Assembly (NCBI RefSeq): GCF_001294645.1
Contig: NZ_CP011868.1
Location: 4,898,001-4,962,000 of the forward strand
Source of the DNA: Pseudonocardia sp. HH130629-09
Lineage (GTDB): Bacteria > Actinomycetota > Actinomycetes > Mycobacteriales > Pseudonocardiaceae
Direction: 5' to 3'
DNA length: 64,000 nucleotides
The notes beneath the pieces are model-generated. The model was given only the letters and a program-made list of their open reading frames with translations. It was not told the origin of the DNA and did not search any database. This document shows positions 51,462 to 60,258 of the stretch, piece by piece. Each line of letters opens with the position of its first letter. Position 1 is the stretch's first letter. Made by a program: the position numbers and the translations under genes.

Positions 51462-51832
51462 TGGCGCTGCAGTGGGAGCAGGTCGTCGTCGACGCCCGGG
51501 ACCCGATCCGGCTCGGCCGCTGGTGGGCCGAGGCCCTGGATTGGACGGTGGCGAACGCCTCGGCGGCGGAGTTCGAGATCCAGCCGGCCGTGGGTGTCAC
51601 CCCCGGGTTGATCTTCGTGCCGGTCGCGGAGGGCAAACGGACCAAGAACCGGCTGCACATCGACCTGCGACCGGACGGCGTGCGCGACTCCGAGGTCGCC
51701 CGGCTGCTCATGCTGGGCGCGACCCGGGTCGACGTCGGCCAACACCGCGTCCCGGCCGACGAGGTGTCCTGGACGGTGCTCGCCGACCCCGAGGGCAACG
51801 AGTTCTGTGTGCTCGGCGAGCGGCGGACCTGA
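51461..51832 (+). CDS. VOC-family (glyoxalase-like) protein
   Basis: The 123-aa single-domain protein reads WEQVVVDARDPIRLGRWWAEAL, NRLHIDLRPD (conserved His-Asp) and VLADPEGNEFCVL (DPEGN end motif). Actinobacterial proteins of this type are often annotated glyoxalase-like; metal ligands are only partly conserved. It is coupled to the MBL hydrolase. Confidence 0.85.
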   Translation: MALQWEQVVVDARDPIRLGRWWAEALDWTVANASAAEFEIQPAVGVTPGLIFVPVAEGKRTKNRLHIDLRPDGVRDSEVARLLMLGATRVDVGQHRVPADEVSWTVLADPEGNEFCVLGERRT

Positions 51833-51835
51833 CAC

Positions 51836-51889
51836 CTGTCCACAGGTGGCACCGGTTGTCCACAGGGGAACACACACTGTGGACAACCG
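51836..51889. promoter_or_regulatory. cluster of three DnaA-box-like sequences
   Basis: CTGTCCACA (51836-51844) and TTGTCCACA (51856-51864) on the plus strand and TGTGGACAA (51878-51886, same box on the minus strand). TTGTCCACA is the actinobacterial DnaA consensus. The last two also form a 12-bp stem (51853-51864 with 51878-51889), so the region may simply be a terminator between the convergent genes. Confidence 0.5.
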
Positions 51890-51906
51890 AGCCGACCGCC
51901 GGGGAG

Positions 51907-52665
51907 CTAGGCTGCCGGGGCCGCGGCGGGGAACAGCGTGCGGTGCACGGCGCCGACGGCGCCCGCTCCGCGCGCCGCGTCGACGGCGGCCAGCGCGGTC
52001 TCGACGCGGTGCTCGCGACGCAGGTCCTTGGCCCGCAGCGCGAGCCGGACGAGCCCTCCGCGCTCGGCGGTACGCACGGCCTGCTGTTCCAGCGCCCGTC
52101 CGCGACGGCGTTCCCCCGCGCGGCGCTCGCCCCGCCAGGGCTCGGACGAGCGGAAGGTGAGCACCCGCGAGCGCAGCACCGGACCGCCGGTCGCGCGGAC
52201 GGTCGTCTCGTCGGCGCACAGACCGAAGCCGAGGTCGGCGAGCGCGTCGAGGGTGCCCTCGGAGGCGATCCAGCCGGGCGGGGCGAAGCCGTCGGTGGAC
52301 AGCCCGGTCGCGAGCAGGATGCGCCGGGCACCGGTCAGCCGCAGGCCCGCCTCGTGCCGAGGCAGCGCGCCGAACTCGGTGCGCCGCCCGATCCGCGGGA
52401 CGGTGCCGTTCTGCCAGGCGCCCACCGGGTCGCTCGTGTGGTCGAAGCCGTGCAGGAGCAGGTCGTCCCCGGCGCGGACGCGGCCGGCGATCCAGCGGAC
52501 CAGGTCGTCGCCGCGGCGCAGCGGTCCGTCGGGGCCCTTGGGCTGCACGAGATGGGTCAGCGGCACGCCGCGCCGGTCCAGCTCCGCGGCGAACGCGGCG
52601 GCGCGGGCGCGGTCGGCGTCGTCGGAGTCGGTCAGGCCGGACAGCGAGACCAGCAGCGTGCTCAT
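51907..52665 (-). CDS. DUF2334-type polysaccharide deacetylase-like protein
   Basis: The 252-aa protein has a deacetylase-like barrel: LLVSLSGLTDSDD, FAAELDRRGVPLTHLVQPKG, DLLLHGFDHTSDPVG (the H-G-F-D-H motif), EFGALPRHEAGLRLTGARRIL, GFAPPGWIASEGTLDAL (oxyanion region). Function on cell-wall or mycothiol-like amides is possible but unproven. ATG 52665. Confidence 0.82.
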   Translation of the reverse strand: MSTLLVSLSGLTDSDDADRARAAAFAAELDRRGVPLTHLVQPKGPDGPLRRGDDLVRWIAGRVRAGDDLLLHGFDHTSDPVGAWQNGTVPRIGRRTEFGALPRHEAGLRLTGARRILLATGLSTDGFAPPGWIASEGTLDALADLGFGLCADETTVRATGGPVLRSRVLTFRSSEPWRGERRAGERRRGRALEQQAVRTAERGGLVRLALRAKDLRREHRVETALAAVDAARGAGAVGAVHRTLFPAAAPAA

Positions 52666-52740
52666 GGCCCCATCCGACCCGACCGAGATGAACCCCGTGT
52701 GGAGCCGCCGGATCGCGCGGACGACGATCGGCGGGCGTTC

Positions 52741-53463
52741 TCAGCGGGCTGTGAACCCGCCGTCGACCCGCAGCTCGGCCCCGTTGACCATGGCGGCCTC
52801 GGCCGAGGCCAGGTAGACGACGGCCGCGGCGACCTCCGACGGCTCGGCGAAGCGTCGCGCCGGGATCTCGGCGCGGTGCGCGTCCCCGGCCGGGTTGTCC
52901 CACGCCGCGCGGCCCAGGTCGGTGAGCACGACCGTCGGCGAGACGGCGTTCACCGTCACCCCGTGCGGCCCCCACTCGACGGCGAGGGTGCGGGTGAGCC
53001 CGTTGATCCCAGCCTTGGACGCGCAGTAGGCCGCGTGCTGCTCCAGCCCGCTGCTCGCCGCCTGCGAGGCGAGGTTCACGATCCGCCCGAACCCCTGTCC
53101 GACCATGACCCGGCCCGCGGCGCGGGCCATCAGCCAGGACCCAGTGAGGTTCACGTCCAGGGTGCGGCGCCAGTCGTCGATCCCCAGCTCCAGGGCGGGG
53201 GCGAGCCGCGCGATCCCGGCCGAGTTGACCAGCACGTCGACCCGGCCGTGCCGGGCGACGACCTCGTCGACGCAGGCCGCCGCGGCGTCGGGGTCCGCGA
53301 CGTCGACGACGTGGGTCGACGCGCGGGCGTCCGGGACGCCGTCGGTGCGCAGGTCCGCGGCGGCGACCACCGCGCCCTGCCCGGCGAGCGCCCGGACCAC
53401 CTCGGCGCCGATCCCCGACGCGGCCCCGGTGACGAGCGCGACCGACCCGGTGAGGTCGAACAT
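52741..53463 (-). CDS. short-chain dehydrogenase, probable D-threitol dehydrogenase
   Basis: The 240-aa classical SDR has GAASGIG for NAD(P), NSAG, catalytic S in LASQAASSG and Y-x3-K in AAYCASKAG, then AVSPTVVLT. It starts one base into the stop of the isomerase gene (operon). In Mycobacterium smegmatis an SDR (DthD) oxidises D-threitol to D-erythrulose in a cluster with the same enzyme types; GolD-like sugar-alcohol dehydrogenases are the wider family. The specificity is inferred from the neighbours. Confidence 0.7.
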   Translation of the reverse strand: MFDLTGSVALVTGAASGIGAEVVRALAGQGAVVAAADLRTDGVPDARASTHVVDVADPDAAAACVDEVVARHGRVDVLVNSAGIARLAPALELGIDDWRRTLDVNLTGSWLMARAAGRVMVGQGFGRIVNLASQAASSGLEQHAAYCASKAGINGLTRTLAVEWGPHGVTVNAVSPTVVLTDLGRAAWDNPAGDAHRAEIPARRFAEPSEVAAAVVYLASAEAAMVNGAELRVDGGFTAR

Positions 53464-53969
53464 CAGCAGTCCGTCCCGACGGTCTCCGCCTCGGCGAGGC
53501 GCTCGCCGTCGCGCCGGTCGTAGGAGTCGAGCGCGGCGACCTTCTCCGCCGACGCGCTCGCCGGGTCGAAGCGGTGGTCGAGCCAGCCGTCGACGAGCGT
53601 GCGCGCGAGCTCGATCCCGACCACGCGCTGGCCCATGCAGAGGACCTGCGCGTTGTTGGACTTCACCGAGCGCTCGACGGAGAACGGGTCGTGCGCGGTG
53701 ACCGCACGGACCCCCGGCACCTTGTTCGCCGAGATCGCCACGCCCAGCCCGGTCCCGCAGATGAGCAGGCCACGGTCGGACTCCCCGTCCGCGATCCGGC
53801 GGGCCGCGGCGACGCCGATGTGCGGGTAGGCGGTGTGCCCGTCCGCGCCGACGCCGATGTCGACCACCTCGGCGACGCGGTCGTCGGCCTCCAGGTCGGC
53901 CTTCAGCTTCTCCTTGTAGTCGTAGCCGGCGTCGTCGGCGCCCACCACGATGCGCAGCTTCTCGCTCAC
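53463..53969 (-). CDS. RpiB/LacAB-type sugar-phosphate isomerase, probable D-erythrulose-4-phosphate isomerase
   Basis: The 168-aa protein has RIVVGADDAGYDYKEKLKADL, catalytic Cys in LICGTGLGVAISANK and SNNAQVLCMGQRVVG. This family interconverts aldose and ketose phosphates. Next to an erythrulose-kinase-like DhaKL protein it is best read as DerI (D-erythrulose 4-phosphate to D-erythrose 4-phosphate). GTG 53969 overlaps the kinase stop (GTGA). Plain ribose-5-phosphate isomerase is the alternative. Confidence 0.75.
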   Translation of the reverse strand: MSEKLRIVVGADDAGYDYKEKLKADLEADDRVAEVVDIGVGADGHTAYPHIGVAAARRIADGESDRGLLICGTGLGVAISANKVPGVRAVTAHDPFSVERSVKSNNAQVLCMGQRVVGIELARTLVDGWLDHRFDPASASAEKVAALDSYDRRDGERLAEAETVGTDC

Positions 53970-55693
53970 GTCTGCTCCTCCTGCGACGTCAGGGCGTCGG
54001 CGACGGCCGTGACGATCAGGCCGAGGCTGGTCGCCCCGGCGTCGGGTGTGCCCACGCTCTTCTCGGCCAGCGGGCGGGCCCGTCCGATCCGTGGCCGCAG
54101 GTCGGCGGTCGCGGCGGCGGCGTCGGTCGCGGTCGCGGCGGCGGCCGTCCACGCGGTGGCCAGGCCCTCGCCGTCGCCGACCCGGCGCTCCAGCTCGTCG
54201 ACGAAGGGCAGCAGCGCGTCGAGCAGGGTCTTGTCCCCCGCCCGCGCCCCACCGAGCTGCTCGATGGTCGTCGCGAACGTGCGGACCCCGGCGGCGACGG
54301 TCGCGGCCGGGTAGCCGTCGGCGGTGTCACCCAGGTGTCGCCCGAACGCCTCGAGCGCGGCACCCCACAGCACCCCGGAGGTGCCGCCGGCACGCTCGGC
54401 CCAGGCCTGCCCGGCCTGCCGGAGCACCCAGCCGCCGCCGACGTCGTCGCCGAGCTCGGCGACCCGGGCGGTGGCGGCGGTGACGCCCTTGAGCATGCCG
54501 CGGCCATGGTCACCGTCGCCCGCGACGGCGTCGATCCGGCCCAGCTCGTGCTCGTGGGAGCGGATCGTCGACTCCGTCGCCGCCAGCGCGGCGCGGACGG
54601 TGCCCGCCAGCTCCCGGGCCGCGGCGCTCGCCGCGGGCGCGGTGACGACCGCGTCGGCCTCGGCGAGCTCGTCGGCGGTCGGCTCGCGCAGCGCCGCCAG
54701 CGGCGCGGCGGTCTTGCGGTAGGCGGGGGTGTAGGCGTCCGCCCGCCACAGCGGCTCCAGCTCGTCGTCGAGCCACATCAGGGTGAGCGAGCAGCCACCC
54801 ATGTCGAGGCTGGTCACGAGCTCGCCGACCTCCGGGTCGACGAGCTCGTACCCGGCGGCGCGCAGCCGCGGCGCGACGTGACGCCACAGCAGGAACAGCT
54901 CCTCGTACTTCGTGGTGCCCAGCCCGTTCAGGATCGCCCCGACCCGGGCGGGGGCTCCCGGGGGAGCGTGCTTCAGCACGTCGTCGACCAGCAGTTCCGC
55001 CAGCTCGCGGGCGGGCAGCATCGGGACGTCGCGGATGCCGGGCTCGCCGTGGATGCCCAGGCCGAGCCCGAGGTGTCCGGGGGGCACCGAGAACAGCGGC
55101 TCGTCCTCGCCGGGCATCGTGCAGCCGGTGAACGCGACGCCGAGGCTGCGGGTGGCGGCGTTGGCGGCCCGGCCGAGCCGTTCGACCTCGTCGATGTCCG
55201 CGCCGCGCGCGGCGGCGGCGCCCAGCGCCTTGAACACCGTGAAGTCGCCGGCGATCCCGCGGCGCCGTGACTCCTCGTCGGCGGAGGCGACGTCGTCGGT
55301 GACGACCACGATGCGGGTGTCGATCCCCTCCTCCCGCAGCCGATCGGCCGCGATCCCGAAGTTGATGTTGTCACCGGCGTAGTTGCCGAAGCTGAACACC
55401 ACGCCGCGGCCCTGGTCGGCGGCCTTCGCGACCGAGTACGCCTGCGCGGCCGACGGCGAGGTGAAGATGTTGCCGACGACGGCGCCGTGCGCGAACCCTG
55501 GCCCGACGGTCCCGCAGAACGCGGGGTAGTGCCCCGACCCGCCCCCGATGACGACGGCGACCTGGGGGTCGCCGTCGCCACGGTGGGCCACCACGCCGCC
55601 GTGCACCCCTCGGACACGGTCGGCGTAGAGGTCGAGGAAGCCGTCGAGTTGGTCGTCGGCGAACGTGGCGGGGTCGTCGTAGATCCTGGTCAC
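53966..55693 (-). CDS. DhaK-DhaL fusion kinase, probable D-erythrulose kinase
   Basis: The 575-aa single-chain kinase has a DhaK domain (residues 1-330) with VVIGGGSGHYPAF, GNYAGDNINFGIA and the substrate-binding histidine in GLGIHGEPGI. A DhaL domain (about 375-570) has Mg/ATP motifs VAGDGDHGRGM and AGGTSGVLWG. Fused DhaKL kinases phosphorylate dihydroxyacetone; closely related DerK of the mycobacterial tetritol pathway uses D-erythrulose. GTG 55693 overlaps the transporter stop (GTGA). Confidence 0.82.
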   Translation of the reverse strand: MTRIYDDPATFADDQLDGFLDLYADRVRGVHGGVVAHRGDGDPQVAVVIGGGSGHYPAFCGTVGPGFAHGAVVGNIFTSPSAAQAYSVAKAADQGRGVVFSFGNYAGDNINFGIAADRLREEGIDTRIVVVTDDVASADEESRRRGIAGDFTVFKALGAAAARGADIDEVERLGRAANAATRSLGVAFTGCTMPGEDEPLFSVPPGHLGLGLGIHGEPGIRDVPMLPARELAELLVDDVLKHAPPGAPARVGAILNGLGTTKYEELFLLWRHVAPRLRAAGYELVDPEVGELVTSLDMGGCSLTLMWLDDELEPLWRADAYTPAYRKTAAPLAALREPTADELAEADAVVTAPAASAAARELAGTVRAALAATESTIRSHEHELGRIDAVAGDGDHGRGMLKGVTAATARVAELGDDVGGGWVLRQAGQAWAERAGGTSGVLWGAALEAFGRHLGDTADGYPAATVAAGVRTFATTIEQLGGARAGDKTLLDALLPFVDELERRVGDGEGLATAWTAAAATATDAAAATADLRPRIGRARPLAEKSVGTPDAGATSLGLIVTAVADALTSQEEQT

Positions 55694-57021
55694 GAGGTCT
55701 CCTTCACCGGGGTCGCGACGGCGGCGCGCGGCGTGGGGGCGTCCTGCGGGACGTTCAGGAACGAGACCATTACGAACGCGGCCGCGTAGAGGGCGACGAA
55801 GGCCCACACGACTCCGACGTTCCCGGCGCCGATCCCCAGCATCAGCGCGACGACGCCGGACCCGAGGAACGCGGCACCGCCCGCGGCGGTCGTGTACATG
55901 GCCATCGCGGCGCCCTTGTGGTCGGGTGCGAGCGCGGGCATGATCGCGCCCATCGGGACGAACCCGGCGAGCAGGCAGCCGAACACGCAGCCCGCGGCGA
56001 CCGAGACCCAGAAGCCCCAGGTCGATCCGGCCGGGACGGCGTGCGGCACGTACCACCAGAGCAGCAGGCCGACGGCGGAGCCGAAGACGCCGAACCACTG
56101 CACGGTGCGACGCCAGCCCCACCGGTCGCCCACCGCCCCGAACACCGCGTTGACCAGGATGTTCGTCGCGTAGACGAACACGGTCATGGTCAGCCAGCGG
56201 CTCTGGCCCCAGCCGAGGTCCACCGCGATGACGGTCGGCAGGATGATGAACATGCCGTACTGCGGCGCGGTGTTGATCAGCCGGACCAGGAAGCCCATGA
56301 GGATCTTCGGGTTGGCCGCGGTCAGCCGCAGCCCGGCGGTCAGCACCTGGCCGGTGGTCTCCCCCGCCGGCGCGAGCCGCTGCGTGGCGTGCGGCTCGTG
56401 CACCCCGAAGCGGGCGATCAGGAACCCGGCGACGACGAGCGCGGTCGAGCCGACCATCGCGGCGGTCTCGCCACCGGTGCCGCCGCCGAAGGCCGGGATC
56501 ATGCCGAGCGCGAACAGCGAGCCCAGGGTGGGCAGGCCGCCGGTGAACATGACGTAGAACCAGCCGACGGCGACGCCGTTGCGCGAGTACGGCGTGACGA
56601 CGTTGATCCACACCAGGAACGCGAACGCGAAGAGCGGGTAGCCGAAGCCGCGCAGGAAGTAGGTGGCGGCGACCAGCGGGAGGCTGCCGAGCTGCAGGCT
56701 CAGCAGGAACAACACCTCGAACACGACCCAGACGACGACGCCGAGGGTCATGACCCGGCGCGGCCCCCACAGGTCGGCGAGCGCGCCGGACAGGTAGCTG
56801 CCGATCAGCACGGCCAGGCTGTAGCCGGTGATGATCGTCGCGACGGTGGCCTCGGGCGAGCCGAGCACCGCCTCGATGTGCGGGGAGATGAAGTTGGACT
56901 CGGTCCCGTTGCCGGTCATGAAGACCAGCACGCCGAGGAAGCCCCAGCGCAGGGAGTGCGGGATACCGATGCGGTCGAGGAAGGTCTCGCGCGATGTCGT
57001 CGTCGACATGGCGGCGCTCAC
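55690..57021 (-). CDS. MFS transporter, probable tetritol/polyol permease
   Basis: The 443-aa protein has 12 hydrophobic segments and MFS loop motifs (GALADLWGPRRVMTL between helices 2 and 3, VGDRWGWRRTV between helices 8 and 9). I start it at GTG 57021, because this reproduces the GTGA overlap with the upstream dehydrogenase stop seen at every junction of this operon; ATG 57009 is the alternative. The position inside the operon suggests it imports the polyol. Confidence 0.82.
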   Translation of the reverse strand: MSAAMSTTTSRETFLDRIGIPHSLRWGFLGVLVFMTGNGTESNFISPHIEAVLGSPEATVATIITGYSLAVLIGSYLSGALADLWGPRRVMTLGVVVWVVFEVLFLLSLQLGSLPLVAATYFLRGFGYPLFAFAFLVWINVVTPYSRNGVAVGWFYVMFTGGLPTLGSLFALGMIPAFGGGTGGETAAMVGSTALVVAGFLIARFGVHEPHATQRLAPAGETTGQVLTAGLRLTAANPKILMGFLVRLINTAPQYGMFIILPTVIAVDLGWGQSRWLTMTVFVYATNILVNAVFGAVGDRWGWRRTVQWFGVFGSAVGLLLWWYVPHAVPAGSTWGFWVSVAAGCVFGCLLAGFVPMGAIMPALAPDHKGAAMAMYTTAAGGAAFLGSGVVALMLGIGAGNVGVVWAFVALYAAAFVMVSFLNVPQDAPTPRAAVATPVKETS

Positions 57022-58109
57022 GCGTTCGGGAGGATCGAGACCTTGACCGACGCACCGGAGGTGTCGCCGACCAGGTCGAGGGCCTTCTGGAACTCCGCGA
57101 GCGGCACCTGGTGGGTGCAGATGTCGTCGATCGGAAGCTTCCCGTCCTCCAGCATCTTGATCGCGGCGGGCCAGCAGTGCGGACCGAGGTGGGCGCCGCG
57201 GACGTCGAGCTCCTTGTCGTCGGAGATGATCGACCAGTCGACGGTGACCTCGGAGCCGAAGACCGAGTACTCGACGTAGGTGCCGAGCTTGCGCAGCAGG
57301 TTCAGCCCCTGCGCGACGGCCGGCACGGCGCCGGAACCCTCCAGGTAGACGTCGGCGCCGTAGCCCTCGGTGAGCTCCTTGACCCGGGCGACCGCGTCCT
57401 CGCGGGAGATGTTGATGGTGAGGTCGGCGCCGGTGCGGCGGCCGAGCTCCAGCTTCTCGTCGTCGAGGTCGAGCGCGATCAGCAGACGGGGGTTCTTCGC
57501 GCGGGCGCCGGCGATCAGGCCGAGGCCGATCGGGCCGCACCCGGCGACGACCACCACGTCGTCGAAGGAGATCGTGGCGCGCTCGACGGCGTGCAGCGCA
57601 CACGACAGCGGCTCGGCGAACGCGGCGTGCTGCGGTGCCAGGTCCGGGGAGACCCGGTGCACCCTGGCGCGGGTCGGGACCAGCATGTACTGGGCCATGG
57701 CGCCGTCGAAGTTGCGGAAGCCGAACATGTCGTGCGGCCCGCACATCCAGTACTGGCCGCGCAGGCAGTAGCGGCACTGCTCGCAGGGGACGATCTGCTC
57801 GCAGGCGACGCGGTCGCCGACGGACACGCCGTGCAGGGCGAGGCCCTCGTCGTCGCCGGACACGATCCGGCCGACGAACTCGTGGCCCGGGGTCACGCCG
57901 GTCTGGGCCCAGGCGGGGCGGTTCTCGTCGCCCCAGAACTTCGCGGCGCCGTGGTAGCACTTCAGGTCGCTCGCACACACGCCCACGGCCTCGACCTGCA
58001 TGAGCAGCTCACCAGAGCCGGGCTTCGGGACGTCCACCTCCTCGAGGCGGTAGTCCTCGGGGCCGTGCACGACCACCGCCTGCATCCGGGTGGGGATGTT
58101 CTCTGCCAC
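57018..58109 (-). CDS. zinc-dependent medium-chain dehydrogenase, probable erythritol/L-threitol dehydrogenase
   Basis: The 363-aa enzyme has catalytic-zinc ligands in VGVCASDLKCYHG and TPGHEFVGRI, structural-zinc cysteines in CEQCRYCLRGQYWMC, and GCGPIGLG for NAD. It resembles EltD of M. smegmatis, which oxidises erythritol and L-threitol to erythrulose. GTG 58109 has GGAGGT 6 bases before it. It is the first gene of the operon and is divergent from the SorC regulator. Confidence 0.78.
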   Translation of the reverse strand: MAENIPTRMQAVVVHGPEDYRLEEVDVPKPGSGELLMQVEAVGVCASDLKCYHGAAKFWGDENRPAWAQTGVTPGHEFVGRIVSGDDEGLALHGVSVGDRVACEQIVPCEQCRYCLRGQYWMCGPHDMFGFRNFDGAMAQYMLVPTRARVHRVSPDLAPQHAAFAEPLSCALHAVERATISFDDVVVVAGCGPIGLGLIAGARAKNPRLLIALDLDDEKLELGRRTGADLTINISREDAVARVKELTEGYGADVYLEGSGAVPAVAQGLNLLRKLGTYVEYSVFGSEVTVDWSIISDDKELDVRGAHLGPHCWPAAIKMLEDGKLPIDDICTHQVPLAEFQKALDLVGDTSGASVKVSILPNA

Positions 58110-58261
58110 GGCGAAACCTCCATTGGTGCCATGCGGGCTGCTGCATACCTCTGTCGGTGAGCATGCGTTCTCCCGTGAACATCCGTCAACACATCCGTTC
58201 CTGATTGAACAAACGTGCAGTAGGCTGGACCGACACCGGTCCGACGCAGTGGAGGATGGCG
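58110..58261. promoter_or_regulatory. divergent control region of the tetritol operon
   Basis: The 152-base region is AT-richer than its surroundings. For the regulator, TAGGCT (58221-58226) preceded 17 bases earlier by TTCCTG is a candidate promoter. Repeated AACA/CATCCGT words (GAACATCCGTCAACACATCC, 58176-58195; TTGAACAAACG, 58205-58215) are plausible SorC operators. The eltD ribosome site GGAGGT is at its left end. Confidence 0.5.
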
Positions 58262-59212
58262 ATGGCGCCGAACGACGTCTCCCGACGCGACCTGGGGCTG
58301 ATGCACCGGGCCGCACGGCTGTACTACGTCGACGAACTCAACCAGGCCGCGATCGCCGAACGGCTCACCGTGTCGCGCCCGACCATCTCCCGGCTGCTCG
58401 CCGAGGCCCGCCGGGTCGGGATCGTGCAGATCACCGTGCACGACCCGGACTCGCTGCACACCGGCGACGACGACGCGCCCCGGCTCGCCGCCGCGCTCGG
58501 GCTGGACCGGGTGTGGCTGGCCCCGGTCGTCACGGGTGACCTCGGCCGGTCGCTCGCCGAACCGGTCGGTGAGGCGCTGCGGGAGGCCGGTCTGCGTGCG
58601 GGCGACGTCCTGCTCGTGTCCTCCGGGCGCGCCGTGTGGGAGCTGAGCCACACCGCGCTGCCCACACTGGCCGGCTGCGAGATCGTGCCGACCGTCGGCG
58701 GGGTCGCCGAGCCCGAGGCGTGGCACCAGACCAACGAGATCGTCCGGTCGGTCGCCGAACGCGGGCACGGGCGCCCGCACTTCCTGTTCACCCAGGCCAT
58801 GCCGTCACCGGCGATGAGCCGCACGCTCGCCGACGACCCGGAGTTCCGCCGGGTCACCGGGTTCTGGTCGCGGGCGCAGGCCGCCCTGGTCGGCGTCGGC
58901 GCACCCCCCGCGGGCCGCGACTCGATCTCGACCTCGGTCCCCCTCGACGACGAGGGGCTGCGCGCCGGCGTCGGCGACGTCTGCCTGAACTTCTACCGCG
59001 CCGACGGACGCCCGATCGCCTTCCCGGGCAGCGACCGGATGGTGCGGATCTCCCCGGACCAGCTGCGCCGGGTGCCGCGGACGATCGCCGTCGCCGTCGG
59101 GGAGGAGAAGGTGCCGAGCATCGTCGGCGGGGCCAGGGCGGGCCTGTTCAACCGCCTGGTCACCGACGCTCCGACCGCCCGGGCCCTGCTCGACGCCCTG
59201 CCCCCGGCCTGA
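58262..59212 (+). CDS. SorC/DeoR-type sugar-binding transcriptional regulator
   Basis: The 316-aa protein has an N-terminal HTH (LNQAAIAERLTVSRPTISRLLAEA) and a SorC sugar-binding domain (DVLLVSSGRAVWEL, PTVGGVAEPEAWHQTNEIV, GAPPAGRDSISTSVPLDDEG, VPRTIAVAVGEEKVPSIVGGARAGLFN). It probably senses a phosphorylated tetrulose and represses the divergent operon. ATG 58262 has GGAGG 6 bases upstream; ATG 58256 touches the site and is less likely. Confidence 0.9.
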   Translation: MAPNDVSRRDLGLMHRAARLYYVDELNQAAIAERLTVSRPTISRLLAEARRVGIVQITVHDPDSLHTGDDDAPRLAAALGLDRVWLAPVVTGDLGRSLAEPVGEALREAGLRAGDVLLVSSGRAVWELSHTALPTLAGCEIVPTVGGVAEPEAWHQTNEIVRSVAERGHGRPHFLFTQAMPSPAMSRTLADDPEFRRVTGFWSRAQAALVGVGAPPAGRDSISTSVPLDDEGLRAGVGDVCLNFYRADGRPIAFPGSDRMVRISPDQLRRVPRTIAVAVGEEKVPSIVGGARAGLFNRLVTDAPTARALLDALPPA

Positions 59213-59283
59213 CCAGCACCTCGGCGCCGCCACCACGGCGGCCCGCGGCCTCCCCGGCGCCCCGCGCGTGGGTCGCCACGTCC

Positions 59284-59349
59284 GTCGTACCCCACCGGTG
59301 GTCGGCGCACCCCGCGCGGAGGGTGCGGCGACCGCCGGTGGGGTGCGAC
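59284..59349. terminator. 29-bp hairpin terminator between the SorC gene and purC
   Basis: Arms 59284-59312 and 59321-59349 pair over 29 positions with 3 mismatches (two are G-U) and an 8-base loop. It separates the convergent regulator and purC genes. Confidence 0.85.
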
Positions 59350-59400
59350 GTGCCGCGCTGCCGCGGGCGGGCCGGTGGCAGGGCGTGGTGGCGACGCGGG

Positions 59401-60258
59401 TCAGGCGGTGGGTGAGGTCCAGGGGGTGCCGGTGATCCGGCGGTAGACCTCGGCGTAGCGGTCGTGGACGACCTTCACGACGTCGTCGGGGACCTCGGGG
59501 CCGGGAGCGGTGCGGTCCCAGTCCAGACCGGCGGACCAGTCGCGGACGTACTGCTTGTCGAAGGAGAACTGCACGCGACCGGGCTCGTAGGAGTCGGCGG
59601 GCCAGAACCGCGACGAGTCCGGGGTGAGCACCTCGTCGCCCAGCACGATCTCGCCGGAGGCGTCCCGGCCGAACTCCAGCTTGGTGTCGGCGACGAGGAT
59701 CCCGCCCTGCGCGGCGGACTCGGCGCCGCGGCGGTAGACCTCCAGGGTCAGGTCCCGCAGCCGGGCCGCGGTGTCGGCGCCGAGCAGGGCCACGACGTCG
59801 TCGAAGGTCATGAACTCGTCGTGCTCGCCGACCGGCGCCTTGGTGGTCGGGGTGAAGATCGGCTCGGGCAGCTTCGAGCCCTCGACCAGGCCGGTGGGCA
59901 GCGTGACGCCGGAGACGGCGCCGGTGCGCTGGTACTCCTTGAGCCCGAGGCCGGTGAGGTAGCCGCGGGCGATGCACTCGACCGGCAGCATCTCCAGCGG
60001 ACGGCAGCGGACGGCCCGTCCGGCGAACTCGGCGGGGATGTCGTCGGTGCCGATGACGTGGTTGGGCACGAGGTCGCCGGTGCGCTCGAACCAGTACAGC
60101 GACAGCGCGGTGAGGATCGCGCCCTTGTCCGGGACCGGCGTCGGGAGCACCACGTCGTAGATCGACAGCCGGTCCGAGGCGACGAGCAGCAGCTGGGCCG
60201 GGTCTCGCGACTCGTCGAGGTAGAGCTCGCGGACCTTGCCGGAGTGGACGAGCCTCAC
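59401..60258 (-). CDS. purC: phosphoribosylaminoimidazole-succinocarboxamide synthase
   Basis: The 285-aa ATP-dependent ligase adds aspartate to CAIR. Motifs are HSGKVRELYLDES, LLVASDRLSIYDVVLPTPVPDKG, PVECIARGYLTG, GGILVADTKLEFG and LTPDSSRFWPADSY. GTG 60258 overlaps the purB stop (GTGA), so purB-purC form an operon. The N-terminus starts slightly closer to the core than usual. Confidence 0.96.
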   Translation of the reverse strand: MRLVHSGKVRELYLDESRDPAQLLLVASDRLSIYDVVLPTPVPDKGAILTALSLYWFERTGDLVPNHVIGTDDIPAEFAGRAVRCRPLEMLPVECIARGYLTGLGLKEYQRTGAVSGVTLPTGLVEGSKLPEPIFTPTTKAPVGEHDEFMTFDDVVALLGADTAARLRDLTLEVYRRGAESAAQGGILVADTKLEFGRDASGEIVLGDEVLTPDSSRFWPADSYEPGRVQFSFDKQYVRDWSAGLDWDRTAPGPEVPDDVVKVVHDRYAEVYRRITGTPWTSPTA

